This document shows, one piece after another, positions 25,335 through 33,849 of a stretch of DNA of 64,000 bases. Source of the stretch: Streptomyces venezuelae (GTDB taxonomy: Bacteria > Actinomycetota > Actinomycetes > Streptomycetales > Streptomycetaceae). Within the stretch, counting starts at the first letter, position 1; each line of letters begins with the position of its first letter. The DNA is taken from the NCBI RefSeq assembly GCF_008642375.1, contig NZ_CP029194.1, forward strand, positions 8,240,501 to 8,304,500, given 5' to 3'. The notes beneath the pieces were generated by a model. The model searched no databases, had not been told where the DNA came from, and was given only the letters and a program-made list of their open reading frames with translations. Position numbers and translations under genes: made by a program.

Positions 25335-26105
25335 GTGACGACGACGGGGGAGACGCCCGATCTCACGGCCCTGGCCGGCCATTACAGCGAGAACGGGTAC
25401 GTGCTCGTCAAGGGGTTGCTGAGCAGGGAGGAGGCCGCTGCCCACCGCCAGTGCGCCCACGACGTGCTGGCCGTGCTGGACGACGACGAGAACCCGACGT
25501 GGGACTCGGCGGCCGGCATCGCGGCCGGAACACCGACCCGGCTGCAGCACCTGCACGATGTGCAGTTCCACGCCGCGGCGTTCTCCCGGCTGCTGACGGA
25601 CGAGCGCTTCACCCGCGTCGCCGCAGCGGTGCTGGGCGGGCCGAACGTACAGCTGCATCACACCAAGCTGTTCGTGAAGCCGCCGGAGAACGGCTCGCCG
25701 TTTCCTCCGCACCAGGACCACCCGTTCTTCCCGCACACCCACCACCGCGTCGGTGCGGCGATCTTTCACCTGGACGACGCTCCGGAGGAGAAGGGGTGTG
25801 TGCGGATCGTGCCGGGCAGTCACCGACAGGGGCCTCTGGAGCATGTGGAGGACGGCGGCCACCACCTTCCCGACGTCTCGTTCGACGCGACCGTCCCGCT
25901 TCCCGCCGAGGCCGGTGACGTGCTCTTCTTCTCCTACCTGACCGTCCATGCCTCCGGCGTCAACCTCAGCGGCGAGGCTCGCACCACCTGGCTGGTGCAG
26001 TTCCGGGACCCGGCGGATCCACCGGTGATCCGGGCGCACGACCACTCACGGGGACAGGGCATGATGCTGGCCGGCGTCGACCCCACGGGCAGGAGAACCG
26101 GTTGA
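25335..26105 (+). CDS. Phytanoyl-CoA dioxygenase (PhyH) family oxygenase
   Basis: A 256-residue cytoplasmic Fe(II)/2-oxoglutarate oxygenase. The facial triad is visible as H126 and D128 in PPHQDHPFF and H205 in YLTVHASGVN; an Arg near residue 216 or 224 should bind 2-oxoglutarate. The segment EEKGCVRIVPGSHR is also a PhyH hallmark. The family hydroxylates small molecules, lipids or natural products; the substrate here is unknown. The GTG at 25335 follows a very strong GGAGGAGG. Its stop overlaps the TTG start of an AraC regulator (TTGA), so the two are translationally coupled. The regulator looks sugar-responsive in type, so the oxygenase substrate may be a sugar-derived compound. Confidence 0.88.
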   Translation: MTTTGETPDLTALAGHYSENGYVLVKGLLSREEAAAHRQCAHDVLAVLDDDENPTWDSAAGIAAGTPTRLQHLHDVQFHAAAFSRLLTDERFTRVAAAVLGGPNVQLHHTKLFVKPPENGSPFPPHQDHPFFPHTHHRVGAAIFHLDDAPEEKGCVRIVPGSHRQGPLEHVEDGGHHLPDVSFDATVPLPAEAGDVLFFSYLTVHASGVNLSGEARTTWLVQFRDPADPPVIRAHDHSRGQGMMLAGVDPTGRRTG

Positions 26106-27007
26106 ACCTGAAGGACGTGGCGAATGCCGGCTCGCTCACCGAGCTGAGTGGTGTGCTGCAGACCTGCCAGGCCGGCGCCTTCCAGGCCGACTTCGTCAGT
26201 TGGGGCTTCTATCCGGCGTCGCCCTGGCGCAACTACTGGCACCGGCACTCCTTCTACGAGGTATGCCTCGCCTACAGCGGCGCCGGGCGGTTCCGCACCG
26301 GCGCGGAACGCCACGACGTCGGTGCCGGCGACGTCTTCCTCGCCCGCCCGGGTGACGTGCACGAGATCGAGTCAAGTCACACGGAGCCCCTGGGCATCGC
26401 CTTCTGGAGCTTCGCCCTGCGGGTTGGGAAGCACGGCCCAGGACCTGGGGACCGGGGCTGGTGGTCGGGGCTCACCGACACCACGAGGCCGACGGTGTCA
26501 CGGCGCATCGGTTCACTCGCGTCCCTGGTCACCGTCCTCGGCGAGCATGCGGCACCGGTACGGTCCGGGCACGAGTCCGTACTCTCCGGCCTCGGGGCCG
26601 CACTCGTCGTGGACACCGCGCGAGCCTTCGCGGCCGACGAGGACCTGTGTATCCGGTCACCTGCGGCGACCCGGCTGTCGCCCGCGGTGGAGGCGATGCA
26701 ACGCTACCTGGCCGACAACCTGTCCCGGCCCGTGACGGTCCGGGACGTCGCGGCCGCTGTTCACCTGTCGGCACGCCATGCCGAAAGGCTGTTCCGGCAC
26801 GAGACCGGGGGCTCGTTGATGGCGACCCTGCGCCGGATGCGGCTCGACCTGGGCGCGGCCCTGCTTCTCGACGCCGGCACCTCGGTGACGGAAGTGGCTC
26901 AAGCCTGCGGTTATGCCGACGTCCGCGCCTTCAGCACCGCCTTCCGCCGCACGCACGGCCATCCGCCACTGGTGCACCGCGCCCTCCAGGGCACGCTGCA
27001 CCTGTGA
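26102..27007 (+). CDS. AraC-family transcriptional regulator with cupin sensor domain
   Basis: A 301-residue regulator. The N-terminal half is a cupin-like ligand-binding domain (NYWHRHSFYEVCLAYSGAGRF; GAGDVFLARPGDVHEI). The C-terminal part (about 195-300) has two AraC HTH motifs: VRDVAAAVHLSARHAERLFRHETG and VTEVAQACGYADVRAFSTAFRRTHG. It starts with TTG at 26102, overlapping the oxygenase stop, so it is made together with the PhyH enzyme. Likely targets are its own operon and possibly the convergent alpha-galactosidase locus. The architecture resembles regulators of plant-sugar utilisation such as MsmR and RhaR. A hairpin after its stop separates it from the alpha-galactosidase gene. Confidence 0.9.
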   Translation: MNLKDVANAGSLTELSGVLQTCQAGAFQADFVSWGFYPASPWRNYWHRHSFYEVCLAYSGAGRFRTGAERHDVGAGDVFLARPGDVHEIESSHTEPLGIAFWSFALRVGKHGPGPGDRGWWSGLTDTTRPTVSRRIGSLASLVTVLGEHAAPVRSGHESVLSGLGAALVVDTARAFAADEDLCIRSPAATRLSPAVEAMQRYLADNLSRPVTVRDVAAAVHLSARHAERLFRHETGGSLMATLRRMRLDLGAALLLDAGTSVTEVAQACGYADVRAFSTAFRRTHGHPPLVHRALQGTLHL

Positions 27008-27012
27008 CGACA

Positions 27013-27032
27013 CCGGCGGCGGGAGCCGCCGG
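27013..27032. terminator. Hairpin between convergent AraC and GH36 genes
   Basis: CCGGCGGC-GGGA-GCCGCCGG is a perfect 8-bp stem with a 4-nt loop in the 28-bp gap between the AraC stop and the alpha-galactosidase stop. It can serve both strands. Confidence 0.6.
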
Positions 27033-27035
27033 CTC

Positions 27036-29153
27036 TCAGGCCGCCCGGCGAAGCCGGATCAGCCGGCTCGCGTAGTCGCCCTCGGGCAGGGTCAGGTCGA
27101 TGCCGCGTCGCACCAGGACGGCGCCGCTGTGGGCCGTGCCGTCTTCCAGGTCCAGGTACCGGGCAGCCGGGTCCAGGGCCGGCAGGGCGAGTGCGGTGGG
27201 TGCGTGGCCGAAGCGGGTCGTGGGGCGCCAGGCGAGAACGGCGTGTTCGGTGCCGTCCTCGGAGGCGTAGTGCATGCCTGTCACACCGTCGGGGCCGCTG
27301 AGGCGGTGCTGCCGCCCATGCTGGACGAGCGGGCGGATCTCCTTGTAGCGGGCGACGAGCCCGGCGGCCTCGTCGAGTTCCTCCTCGGACCAGCGTGTGA
27401 GGTCCCCGCCGAGGCCGAGCGATCCGGCCATCGCCACATGGAAGCGGAAGCGCAGGGGAGTGGTGCGGCCGGTGGTGACGTTGGGACTGTCGGTCACCCA
27501 GGCGGCCATGGTCTGTGCGGGGAAGAGCTGGCTGAAGCCGTGCTGGATGCCGATCCGGTCGACGGGGTCGGTGTTGTCGGAGGTCCAGGCCTGGTCGGTA
27601 CGGGCGAGGATGCCGAGGTCGACCCGGCCGCCACCGCCCGCGCAGGCCTCGATCCGCAGGCCGGGGTGGTCGGCGCGGAGGCGGTCCATGACGCGGTACA
27701 CGGCGCGGGTGTGGTCGGTCCACAGCCGGTCCGGGTCGGGATGTCCCGGCCAGCCGGCCTCGGTGACGACCCGGTTGGCGTCCCACTTGAGCCAGTCGAC
27801 GGCGTGGTCGCGGACCAGCCGGTCCAGGGTCCGCAGCGCCCACGCCTCGACCTCGGGGCGGGCGAAGTTCAGCATGAGCTGGTTGCGGAGCTCGGTGGCG
27901 TCCCGGGCCGGCGTGTGGACGACCCAGTCCGGATGGGCGCGGTAGAGGTCGCTGTCGCGGTTGACCATCTCCGGCTCGACCCACAGGCCGAAGTCCATGC
28001 CCAGGCGGTGCACCTCGTCGGCGAGCGGCCGCAGGCCGTCGGGGAAGGCCGAGGACCGGGGTGTCCAGTCGCCGAGGCCCGCCCGGTCGCTGGTGCGCGC
28101 GCCGAACCATCCGTCGTCCACGACGAAGAGCTCCGCTCCCAGACGGGCGGCGAGACGGGCCAGGTGCAGCTGTCCGGGGTGGTCGATGCCGAAGCCGGTG
28201 GCTTCCCACGAGTTGTAGAGGACGGGCCGGTCCCGGTCGGGGGAGGGGAGCACGTGGGTACGGAGGTACGTGTGCCAGGCGCGGCTCGCGGCACCGAAGC
28301 CGCCCTCGGTGTACAGGCCCGCGAAGACCGGGGTGCTCAAGGTCTCGCCAGGGTCGAGCGTCCGGCAGACCCCTTCGTGACCGAAGCCGCCGGTCCAGGT
28401 GGTGCGGCCGACCGGGTCCCGATGCACGGTGACGCGCCAGCTTCCGCTCCAGGCCAGGGCGGTGCTCCAGACCTCGCCGTCCTCTTCGCCGGCGGTGCCG
28501 TCGTCCAGTGCGAGCCAGGGGTTCGCGTGGTGACTGGTGAGGCCCCGGCGGCTGGTGAGGACGGTCTCGGCGACCGGGAGCCGGTCGCGGTGCAGCTGGA
28601 ACTCGCTGTTCCAGCCCCCGACGAGGTGGCTGAGCCGGTAGTCGGGGAGGGCGGGGGCCGTCCAGGAGGCGGAGTCGAACCGGTCGACCGTGATCGGACC
28701 GGAGTCCTCGGTCCCGGTGTGGGTGAGTTCCGTCCAGCGTTCGACGACGTCGCTGCCCGGGCGGACCCGGTAGCAGAGCTCGGCGGCCAGCGGATAGTGA
28801 CGGTCGGTCAGGCGCAGGCGCAGCTCACCCTCCTCGATGCGGTGGCCGGCGAAGTGCCACTGGGCGCCCCGCGTGCCGTCGGCGAAGCGGACCTGGAGGC
28901 CCGCGGGACCGAAGCGGGCTCCGGTCTGCGGCGCCAGTTCGTCCGGGGCGGCGTCGGCCTCGAAGCTGCTCTCCGCGGGGGAGATGACGTCGGGCAGCGC
29001 CGTGAGTTCCGGGTCTCCCAGGCCGGGCCCCCAGTACAGATGCCGGGGGCTGCCGTCGGCGCCGATGCGCAGGGCGTACACGCTGTGGGGGGTCCGGAGG
29101 ACCGCGAGCCCGAGGGCGCGGTCGAACGAGACGGTCGAGGACGTTCGAGGCAC
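27036..29153 (-). CDS. GH36 alpha-galactosidase
   Basis: A 705-residue cytoplasmic glycosidase. An N-terminal beta-sandwich precedes the TIM barrel. The nucleophile Asp lies in VDWLKWDANR and the acid/base Asp in TSDNTDPVDR; LWVEPEMVN and RIEACAGGGGRVD are also GH36 signatures. It hydrolyses terminal alpha-1,6-galactose from melibiose, raffinose or galactomannan fragments. No signal peptide is present. The GTG at 29153 is chosen because the family region starts there (PRTSSTVSFDRALGLAV); the frame is open to 29279, but that extension is basic and unlike the family, and no good ribosome site is present. It is divergent from a ROK regulator, which probably controls it. Confidence 0.9.
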   Translation of the reverse strand: MPRTSSTVSFDRALGLAVLRTPHSVYALRIGADGSPRHLYWGPGLGDPELTALPDVISPAESSFEADAAPDELAPQTGARFGPAGLQVRFADGTRGAQWHFAGHRIEEGELRLRLTDRHYPLAAELCYRVRPGSDVVERWTELTHTGTEDSGPITVDRFDSASWTAPALPDYRLSHLVGGWNSEFQLHRDRLPVAETVLTSRRGLTSHHANPWLALDDGTAGEEDGEVWSTALAWSGSWRVTVHRDPVGRTTWTGGFGHEGVCRTLDPGETLSTPVFAGLYTEGGFGAASRAWHTYLRTHVLPSPDRDRPVLYNSWEATGFGIDHPGQLHLARLAARLGAELFVVDDGWFGARTSDRAGLGDWTPRSSAFPDGLRPLADEVHRLGMDFGLWVEPEMVNRDSDLYRAHPDWVVHTPARDATELRNQLMLNFARPEVEAWALRTLDRLVRDHAVDWLKWDANRVVTEAGWPGHPDPDRLWTDHTRAVYRVMDRLRADHPGLRIEACAGGGGRVDLGILARTDQAWTSDNTDPVDRIGIQHGFSQLFPAQTMAAWVTDSPNVTTGRTTPLRFRFHVAMAGSLGLGGDLTRWSEEELDEAAGLVARYKEIRPLVQHGRQHRLSGPDGVTGMHYASEDGTEHAVLAWRPTTRFGHAPTALALPALDPAARYLDLEDGTAHSGAVLVRRGIDLTLPEGDYASRLIRLRRAA

Positions 29154-29318
29154 GAGTGGTCCCAGGGAAGGTCGGGCGAACGTGTGATTCCGGCGTGCCG
29201 CGGATGCCGGTCGTCGGCGAAGCATCCAACGGGGCACGCAAGTGACCCGAGAGTAGGTGGGCCATTTCGTGAAAATCAATACTGGACGAACTTATTTATT
29301 TACCGGTACGTTGCCGCC
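29154..29318. promoter_or_regulatory. Divergent GH36/ROK promoter region with possible leaderless start
   Basis: 165 bp with an AT-rich block at 29288-29303. On the plus strand TGGACG (29283-29288) and TACGTT (29307-29312) are 18 bp apart, and the ROK GTG at 29319 falls about 7 bp after the -10-like box. No Shine-Dalgarno is seen, so the ROK mRNA may be leaderless. ROK and sugar-responsive operators would be expected here, but I see no clean palindrome. Confidence 0.4.
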
Positions 29319-30476
29319 GTGTTTCCGAACCAGACAAGGCCGTTGGTCACCGCTCCGGCCGAAACCGCCATCCTGAGCCTGCTGTTGGCCGAGAGCCCGC
29401 TCAGCCGGGTCGAACTGGCCCGCCGCACCGGGCTGTCCTCGACCGCGGTGACCAAGGCCGCAAGGCCCCTGATCGACGACGGCTACCTGCACGAACTCCC
29501 ACCGGAGCGCACCGCGCCAGGAGCCGGACGACCGGTGAACCCGCTGTCGGTCACCCCCGACCGGGAGTTCTTCGTCGGAGTGAAGATCAGTGCCGACACC
29601 CTGTACGGCACGGTGTGCGACCTGCGATCCAGGCCGCGCGTCCACGCGAGCCGCCCGCTGGTCGACCGTGGCCCGACGGCCGTGTGTGCCCTGATCGCCG
29701 ACCTCGTCGACGAACTCCTCGACGCGCGGCCCGAGTTCCGCTCCCGTACGCGGCACGTGGGCATCGCCGTCTCCGGGGACGTCGACCGTCCCGGTGGGCG
29801 TGTGCGCTACTCGGTTCTCCCCGGCTGGCGCGACGTGCCACTGGCCGAGATCACGGCCCGTGCCACCGGGCTGAGCGTCACGATCGCCAACGACGTCAAA
29901 GCCCTGACCGTCGCGGAGCACTGGTTCGGCGACGGCATCGGGACCGAGTACTTCGCGCTCGTCACCATCGGCGCGGGCATCGGCTCCGGAATCGTCGTCA
30001 ACGGCCAACTGATCGAGGGGGCTTACGGAGTCGCCGGCGAGATGGGCCACATCAGCGTCGATCCGGCGGGGCCGCGCTGCCACTGCGGCTCGGTCGGCTG
30101 TGTCGAGGCGATCGCCTCCAGCGACGCCATCCTCGGCACGGTACGCCGGGCGACCGGCCACACCGACCTCGACTTCGACGGCACGGTCCGCCTCGCCCGC
30201 GACGGAGACCGCGCCGCGCGGGAGGCCTTCGCCCAAGCCGGCAAGGCCATCGGGGTCGGCATCGCCAATCTCGTGAGCCTCGTGGGGCCCGAACGCGTCG
30301 TCGTCACCGGAGAAGGGCTCGACACCTACGACCTCTTCGGAGTGCACATCAGGGAGGCGTACACCGCGCACTGCTTCAAGGCGGCCGCGAAATGCCCGCT
30401 GACCCTGCGGCCCCTTCCCTGGGAGGAATGGGCCCGAGCGGCGGCCGTCGTCAGCATCCAGGCGCTCTTCCCCTGA
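29319..30476 (+). CDS. ROK-family transcriptional regulator
   Basis: A 385-residue ROK repressor. The N-terminal winged HTH (1-75) has SRVELARRTGLSSTAVTKAARPLIDDGYL. The ROK sugar-kinase-like domain follows, with EGAYGVAGEMGHI and the zinc site CHCGSVGCVEA. Regulatory ROK proteins bind sugars or sugar phosphates and usually repress neighbouring carbohydrate genes. It lies divergent from the GH36 gene and upstream of the ABC importer and three glycosidases, so it is the probable regulator of the whole locus. The GTG at 29319 is chosen as the first start of homology. The phosphotransfer Asp region (IANDVKALTVAEHWFGDG) is retained, but the HTH marks it as a regulator. Confidence 0.92.
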   Translation: MFPNQTRPLVTAPAETAILSLLLAESPLSRVELARRTGLSSTAVTKAARPLIDDGYLHELPPERTAPGAGRPVNPLSVTPDREFFVGVKISADTLYGTVCDLRSRPRVHASRPLVDRGPTAVCALIADLVDELLDARPEFRSRTRHVGIAVSGDVDRPGGRVRYSVLPGWRDVPLAEITARATGLSVTIANDVKALTVAEHWFGDGIGTEYFALVTIGAGIGSGIVVNGQLIEGAYGVAGEMGHISVDPAGPRCHCGSVGCVEAIASSDAILGTVRRATGHTDLDFDGTVRLARDGDRAAREAFAQAGKAIGVGIANLVSLVGPERVVVTGEGLDTYDLFGVHIREAYTAHCFKAAAKCPLTLRPLPWEEWARAAAVVSIQALFP

Positions 30477-30655
30477 GAGTGCCACCGAGCGCACGAAGGG
30501 TCACCCCGGGAACGCCGAGTGACCGGGACCCCGATCACCGGCCCGCGTCACCGACGCGACCGATGTCCGTCACCGCCTGCCAGCCGTGAACGTCGGACAC
30601 CGGCCCCGCCGGACAACACCACCCGCACGCCCACATCACCACGCAAGGAAGTGAC

Positions 30656-31927
30656 ATGAGCGGACAGAGAGACCAGCTTAGCCGTAGAGGATTCCTCGGC
30701 GGTTCCCTTCTCTTCGTCGCCGGTGCGGCGATCGGCTGCACCAGCAGCCCGACCGGCGGTTCCTCGAACGGGGCGAAGACCACCCTGAACGTCTGGTCCC
30801 ACGCCTACGGCGAGGCCGGCACCCAGCAGGCCCTGACCCGCTACGCCGCCGCGTTCACCAAGGCGAACCCGGACGTCGCGGTCAAGGTCACCTGGGTGCC
30901 CGGCGACTACACGGCCAAGCTCAACGCCTCGCTGCTCACCGACGCCGCGCCCGACGTCTTCGAACACGGCGACTTCACCCAGGGACTCGCCCGACGCGGC
31001 CAGGTCGCCGCACTGGACGCGGAGTACGGTAGCGTCAAGGACGACTTCAACCAGGCCGGCCGCGACCTGGTGACCGTCGACGGAAAGCTCTACGGCGTCA
31101 AGATGATCGACGACGTCATGATGCTGTACTACCGCAAGAGCGTCCTCGCCAAGGCCGGGATAGCCCCGCCCACCACCTTCGACGCCCTCGTCACCGCCGC
31201 CAAGGCGCTGACCACCAAGAAGACCAAGGGCCTGTTCGTCGGCAACGACGGAGTCGGCGAGATGCCGGCCCTCTCGCTGCTCTCCAACCGCGGCGAGCTG
31301 GTCGCCGACGGCAGGATCGGCTTCGCCACTCCCCAGGCCGTCGAGGCCGTCTCGGCCCTCAAGCGCTTCCACGACGACAAGTCCCTGCTGCTCGGCTTCA
31401 CCACCGACTGGTGGGACCCCTCGGCCTTCGTCCAGGACGTCGCACCGATCCAGTGGTGCGGGCTGTGGGCCATGCCCGCCATCGAGCAGGCGCTCGGCGA
31501 CGACTTCGGCATCCTGCCGTGGCCCGCCTTCAAGGCCGGCGGCAGCCCGGTCCTGCGGGTCGGCGGCTGGACGAGCTGCGTCAACGCCAAGGGCAAGAAC
31601 GTCGACGCGGCCAAGAAGTTCGTCAAGTGGCTCTGGATCGATCAGACCAAGCTCCAGCAGGACTGGTCCGAGAGCTACGGCTTCCACGTCCCCCCGCGCA
31701 AGTCCGTCGCCGCCACGGCCGCCAAGCTCAGCAAGGGCACCGCCAAGGAGGCCGTCGAGCTCGCCGCCACGTACGGCAGGATCAACCCGAACACCTGGGA
31801 CTCGGCTTCCGGCACCCCGTTCAGCGCCGCCGCCGCGAAGGTCGTCACCGGTCAGGGAGACCCCGCCGCACTCCTCGCCGACGCTGCCAAGCAGGCCCAG
31901 CTCGCCGTGGACAAGCAGCTGTCCTGA
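30656..31927 (+). CDS. Sugar ABC transporter substrate-binding lipoprotein (Tat-type)
   Basis: A 423-residue extracytoplasmic solute-binding protein of the family-1 (oligosaccharide) type. The signal peptide carries a twin-arginine motif (SRRGFLGG, R10-R11) and a lipobox AAIGC with Cys28, so it is exported folded and lipid-anchored. The mature domain begins NVWSHAYGEAGTQQALTRYAAAF and contains QWCGLWAMPAIEQAL. Role: capture of oligosaccharides for the two permeases that follow. The ATG at 30656 has AAGGAAG upstream. Its stop overlaps the permease start (TGATG). No ATPase gene is in the operon; in streptomycetes such importers usually share the MsiK ATPase. Confidence 0.93.
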   Translation: MSGQRDQLSRRGFLGGSLLFVAGAAIGCTSSPTGGSSNGAKTTLNVWSHAYGEAGTQQALTRYAAAFTKANPDVAVKVTWVPGDYTAKLNASLLTDAAPDVFEHGDFTQGLARRGQVAALDAEYGSVKDDFNQAGRDLVTVDGKLYGVKMIDDVMMLYYRKSVLAKAGIAPPTTFDALVTAAKALTTKKTKGLFVGNDGVGEMPALSLLSNRGELVADGRIGFATPQAVEAVSALKRFHDDKSLLLGFTTDWWDPSAFVQDVAPIQWCGLWAMPAIEQALGDDFGILPWPAFKAGGSPVLRVGGWTSCVNAKGKNVDAAKKFVKWLWIDQTKLQQDWSESYGFHVPPRKSVAATAAKLSKGTAKEAVELAATYGRINPNTWDSASGTPFSAAAAKVVTGQGDPAALLADAAKQAQLAVDKQLS

Positions 31928-32916
31928 TGAACACCACCACCCACGCCGCACCACGCTCCGAGAGAGCCGGGCGCCCCGCGGACACACCGCGGGGCCCCGC
32001 CCGGACCCGGCGCCGCCGCGTCGACCTGCGCGCCTGGGGCGCGTTCGCCCTGCTCACGGCGCCGATGCTGATCGGCCTCGGAGTGTTCAAGTACATCGCG
32101 ATCGGCTGGAGCTTCCTGCTCAGCCTCAGCAACGCCCAGGGCACCATCGCGCTCGGCGACTGGGTGGGGCTCGACAACTACCGGCAGCTGTTCGGCGACG
32201 CCGTCTTCCGGGGCTCCCTGGTCAAGATCCTGCTGTTCACCCTGTTCATCGTCCCGGTCACGTTCGCCGCCTCACTCGGCCTCGCGCTCCTCGTGCACCG
32301 GATCCGACGGGGCCGGGCCGTCCTGCGGACCGCGTTCCTGATCCCGGCCGCCGTCTCGTACGTCGCGGCCTCGCTGGTGTGGAAGATGTCCCTGTTCAGC
32401 GGGATGCCGGCGGGCATCGCCAACATGATCGGCGGCTGGTTCGGGATGGAGGCCGTCCCCTGGCTGCAGACCGGCGAGCCCCCGCTGTACTGGATCGCCC
32501 TCGTGACGCTGCGCCTGTGGCTCCAGGTCGGCTTCTACATGGTGCTCTTCCTCGCCGGCCTTCAGGCGATCCCCAGGGAGGTCTACGAGGCCGCCGCCCT
32601 GGACGGAGCCACCGGGCTGCGTCTGCTGCGCCGGATCACCCTGCCGATGCTGCGCAACACCTCGGTGGCCGTGCTGATGCTGATGTTCATCGCGGCCTTC
32701 CAGGCGTTCGACGAGTTCTACAACCTGTTCGGCGGCGGCATGTCCGGATCGGGCACCGCGCCGGTGAAGACCCCGCTGACGTACCTCTACGACACCGCGA
32801 TGGGCGCCCAGAACTACGGTCTCGGATCGGCCGGCGCCTTCGTCCTCACGGCCCTGATCGTCGGAGTGACCCTGGTCCAGGGGCGGGTCACGGGCTTCGG
32901 AAAGAGCGAGGAGTGA
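31927..32916 (+). CDS. Sugar ABC transporter permease 1 (MalF-like)
   Basis: A 329-residue membrane protein with six predicted helices after a 40-residue basic N-terminus. The cytoplasmic EAA loop is EVYEAAALDGATGLRLLRRITLPML. Features are typical of MalF/UgpA-type permeases (GLDNYRQLFGD, YDTAMGAQNYGLGSAGAFVL). It partners the next gene to form the transmembrane channel. The ATG at 31927 overlaps the binding-protein stop and its own stop overlaps the next start (GTGA at 32913-32916), so all three are translationally coupled. Confidence 0.93.
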   Translation: MNTTTHAAPRSERAGRPADTPRGPARTRRRRVDLRAWGAFALLTAPMLIGLGVFKYIAIGWSFLLSLSNAQGTIALGDWVGLDNYRQLFGDAVFRGSLVKILLFTLFIVPVTFAASLGLALLVHRIRRGRAVLRTAFLIPAAVSYVAASLVWKMSLFSGMPAGIANMIGGWFGMEAVPWLQTGEPPLYWIALVTLRLWLQVGFYMVLFLAGLQAIPREVYEAAALDGATGLRLLRRITLPMLRNTSVAVLMLMFIAAFQAFDEFYNLFGGGMSGSGTAPVKTPLTYLYDTAMGAQNYGLGSAGAFVLTALIVGVTLVQGRVTGFGKSEE

Positions 32917-33767
32917 ACCCGGTGACGACCGTACGAGAGGGAGCCCGCGCCCTGCGGCGACCCGCGCGCGGCCTGCTGGCCGGAGTCCTGATGGTGGTGT
33001 TCCTCGCCCCCTTCTACCTGATGCTGCGCAACGCGCTCATGGACACCCGGACCCTGACGTCCCCGGAGTGGACCTGGTGGCCCTCGACGATGCACTGGGA
33101 GAACTTCACCGCCCTGTTCAGCGACCCCACGCTGGACATGGGTCGCTCCCTGGGCAACTCCCTGCTGATCGCCGCCATCACGGCCCCGGTGTCCACCCTG
33201 CTCGCCTCGGCCGCCGGATTCGCGCTCGCCCGCATCCCCGTGCCCGGACGTGGCGTCGTGCTCGGCCTCGTCCTGGCCACGCTCATGATCCCCGGCTCGG
33301 TGACCTTCGTGCCCACCTTCGTCGTCGTGGGCTCGCTCGGCGGCGTCAACACCCTGTGGGGCATCATCGTCCCCGGACTCTTCAACCCGTTCGCGGTCCT
33401 GCTGTTCCGCAACTTCTACCTGCAGTTCCCCCGCGAGATCGAGGAGGCCGGCCGCCTGGACGGCCTCGGCTGGCTCGGCCTCTACCGCCGGATCGCCCTG
33501 CCGTCGTCCGGCGCGATGCTCGCCTCACTCGGCGCGCTCGCCTTCATCGACAGCTGGAACGCCTTCCTGTGGCCGCTCGTCATCGGCCAGGACCCGTCCT
33601 CCTGGACGGCGCAGATCGCCCTTTCCACCTTCCTCACGGCGCAGACCATCAACCTGCCCGGCCTGTTCGCGGGCGCGGTCGTGACCATCACCCCTCTGGT
33701 GGTCATGTTCCTGGTCGCCCAGCGCCACATCGTCGAAGGCATCGCCCACTCCGGCCTCAAGGGCTGA
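32913..33767 (+). CDS. Sugar ABC transporter permease 2 (MalG-like)
   Basis: A 284-residue membrane protein with six helices and EAA loop EIEEAGRLDGLGWLGLYRRIALP. N-terminal landmarks LAPFYLMLRNALMDTRTL and C-terminal FLVAQRHIVEGIAHSGLKG are typical of MalG/UgpE-type permeases. The GTG at 32913 overlaps the previous stop and is preceded by GAGG; a second GTG at 32922 is possible. It completes the importer. An 82-bp gap with a hairpin separates it from the secreted GH5 gene. Confidence 0.93.
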   Translation: MNPVTTVREGARALRRPARGLLAGVLMVVFLAPFYLMLRNALMDTRTLTSPEWTWWPSTMHWENFTALFSDPTLDMGRSLGNSLLIAAITAPVSTLLASAAGFALARIPVPGRGVVLGLVLATLMIPGSVTFVPTFVVVGSLGGVNTLWGIIVPGLFNPFAVLLFRNFYLQFPREIEEAGRLDGLGWLGLYRRIALPSSGAMLASLGALAFIDSWNAFLWPLVIGQDPSSWTAQIALSTFLTAQTINLPGLFAGAVVTITPLVVMFLVAQRHIVEGIAHSGLKG

Positions 33768-33789
33768 CGGCGCCTTAGGCTCCCCGACT

Positions 33790-33806
33790 CCGGACCGCCG
33801 GTCCGG
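33790..33806. terminator. Small hairpin after the importer genes
   Basis: CCGGACC-GCC-GGTCCGG, a 7-bp perfect stem with a 3-nt loop, lies between the permease stop and the GH5 start. It may attenuate read-through rather than stop it, since all flanking genes are on one strand. Confidence 0.4.
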
Positions 33807-33849
33807 GATGCAGTACCTCCTTCACTCCCACACCTTGGAGGACAGCACC

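Noticed and set aside
26913..29318. Continuous plus-strand reading frame upstream of the ROK regulator that would make a 1,187-residue protein
   Set aside because: It is antisense to the GH36 alpha-galactosidase, Gly/Arg/Ala-rich and without family similarity; the ROK protein starts cleanly at 29319.
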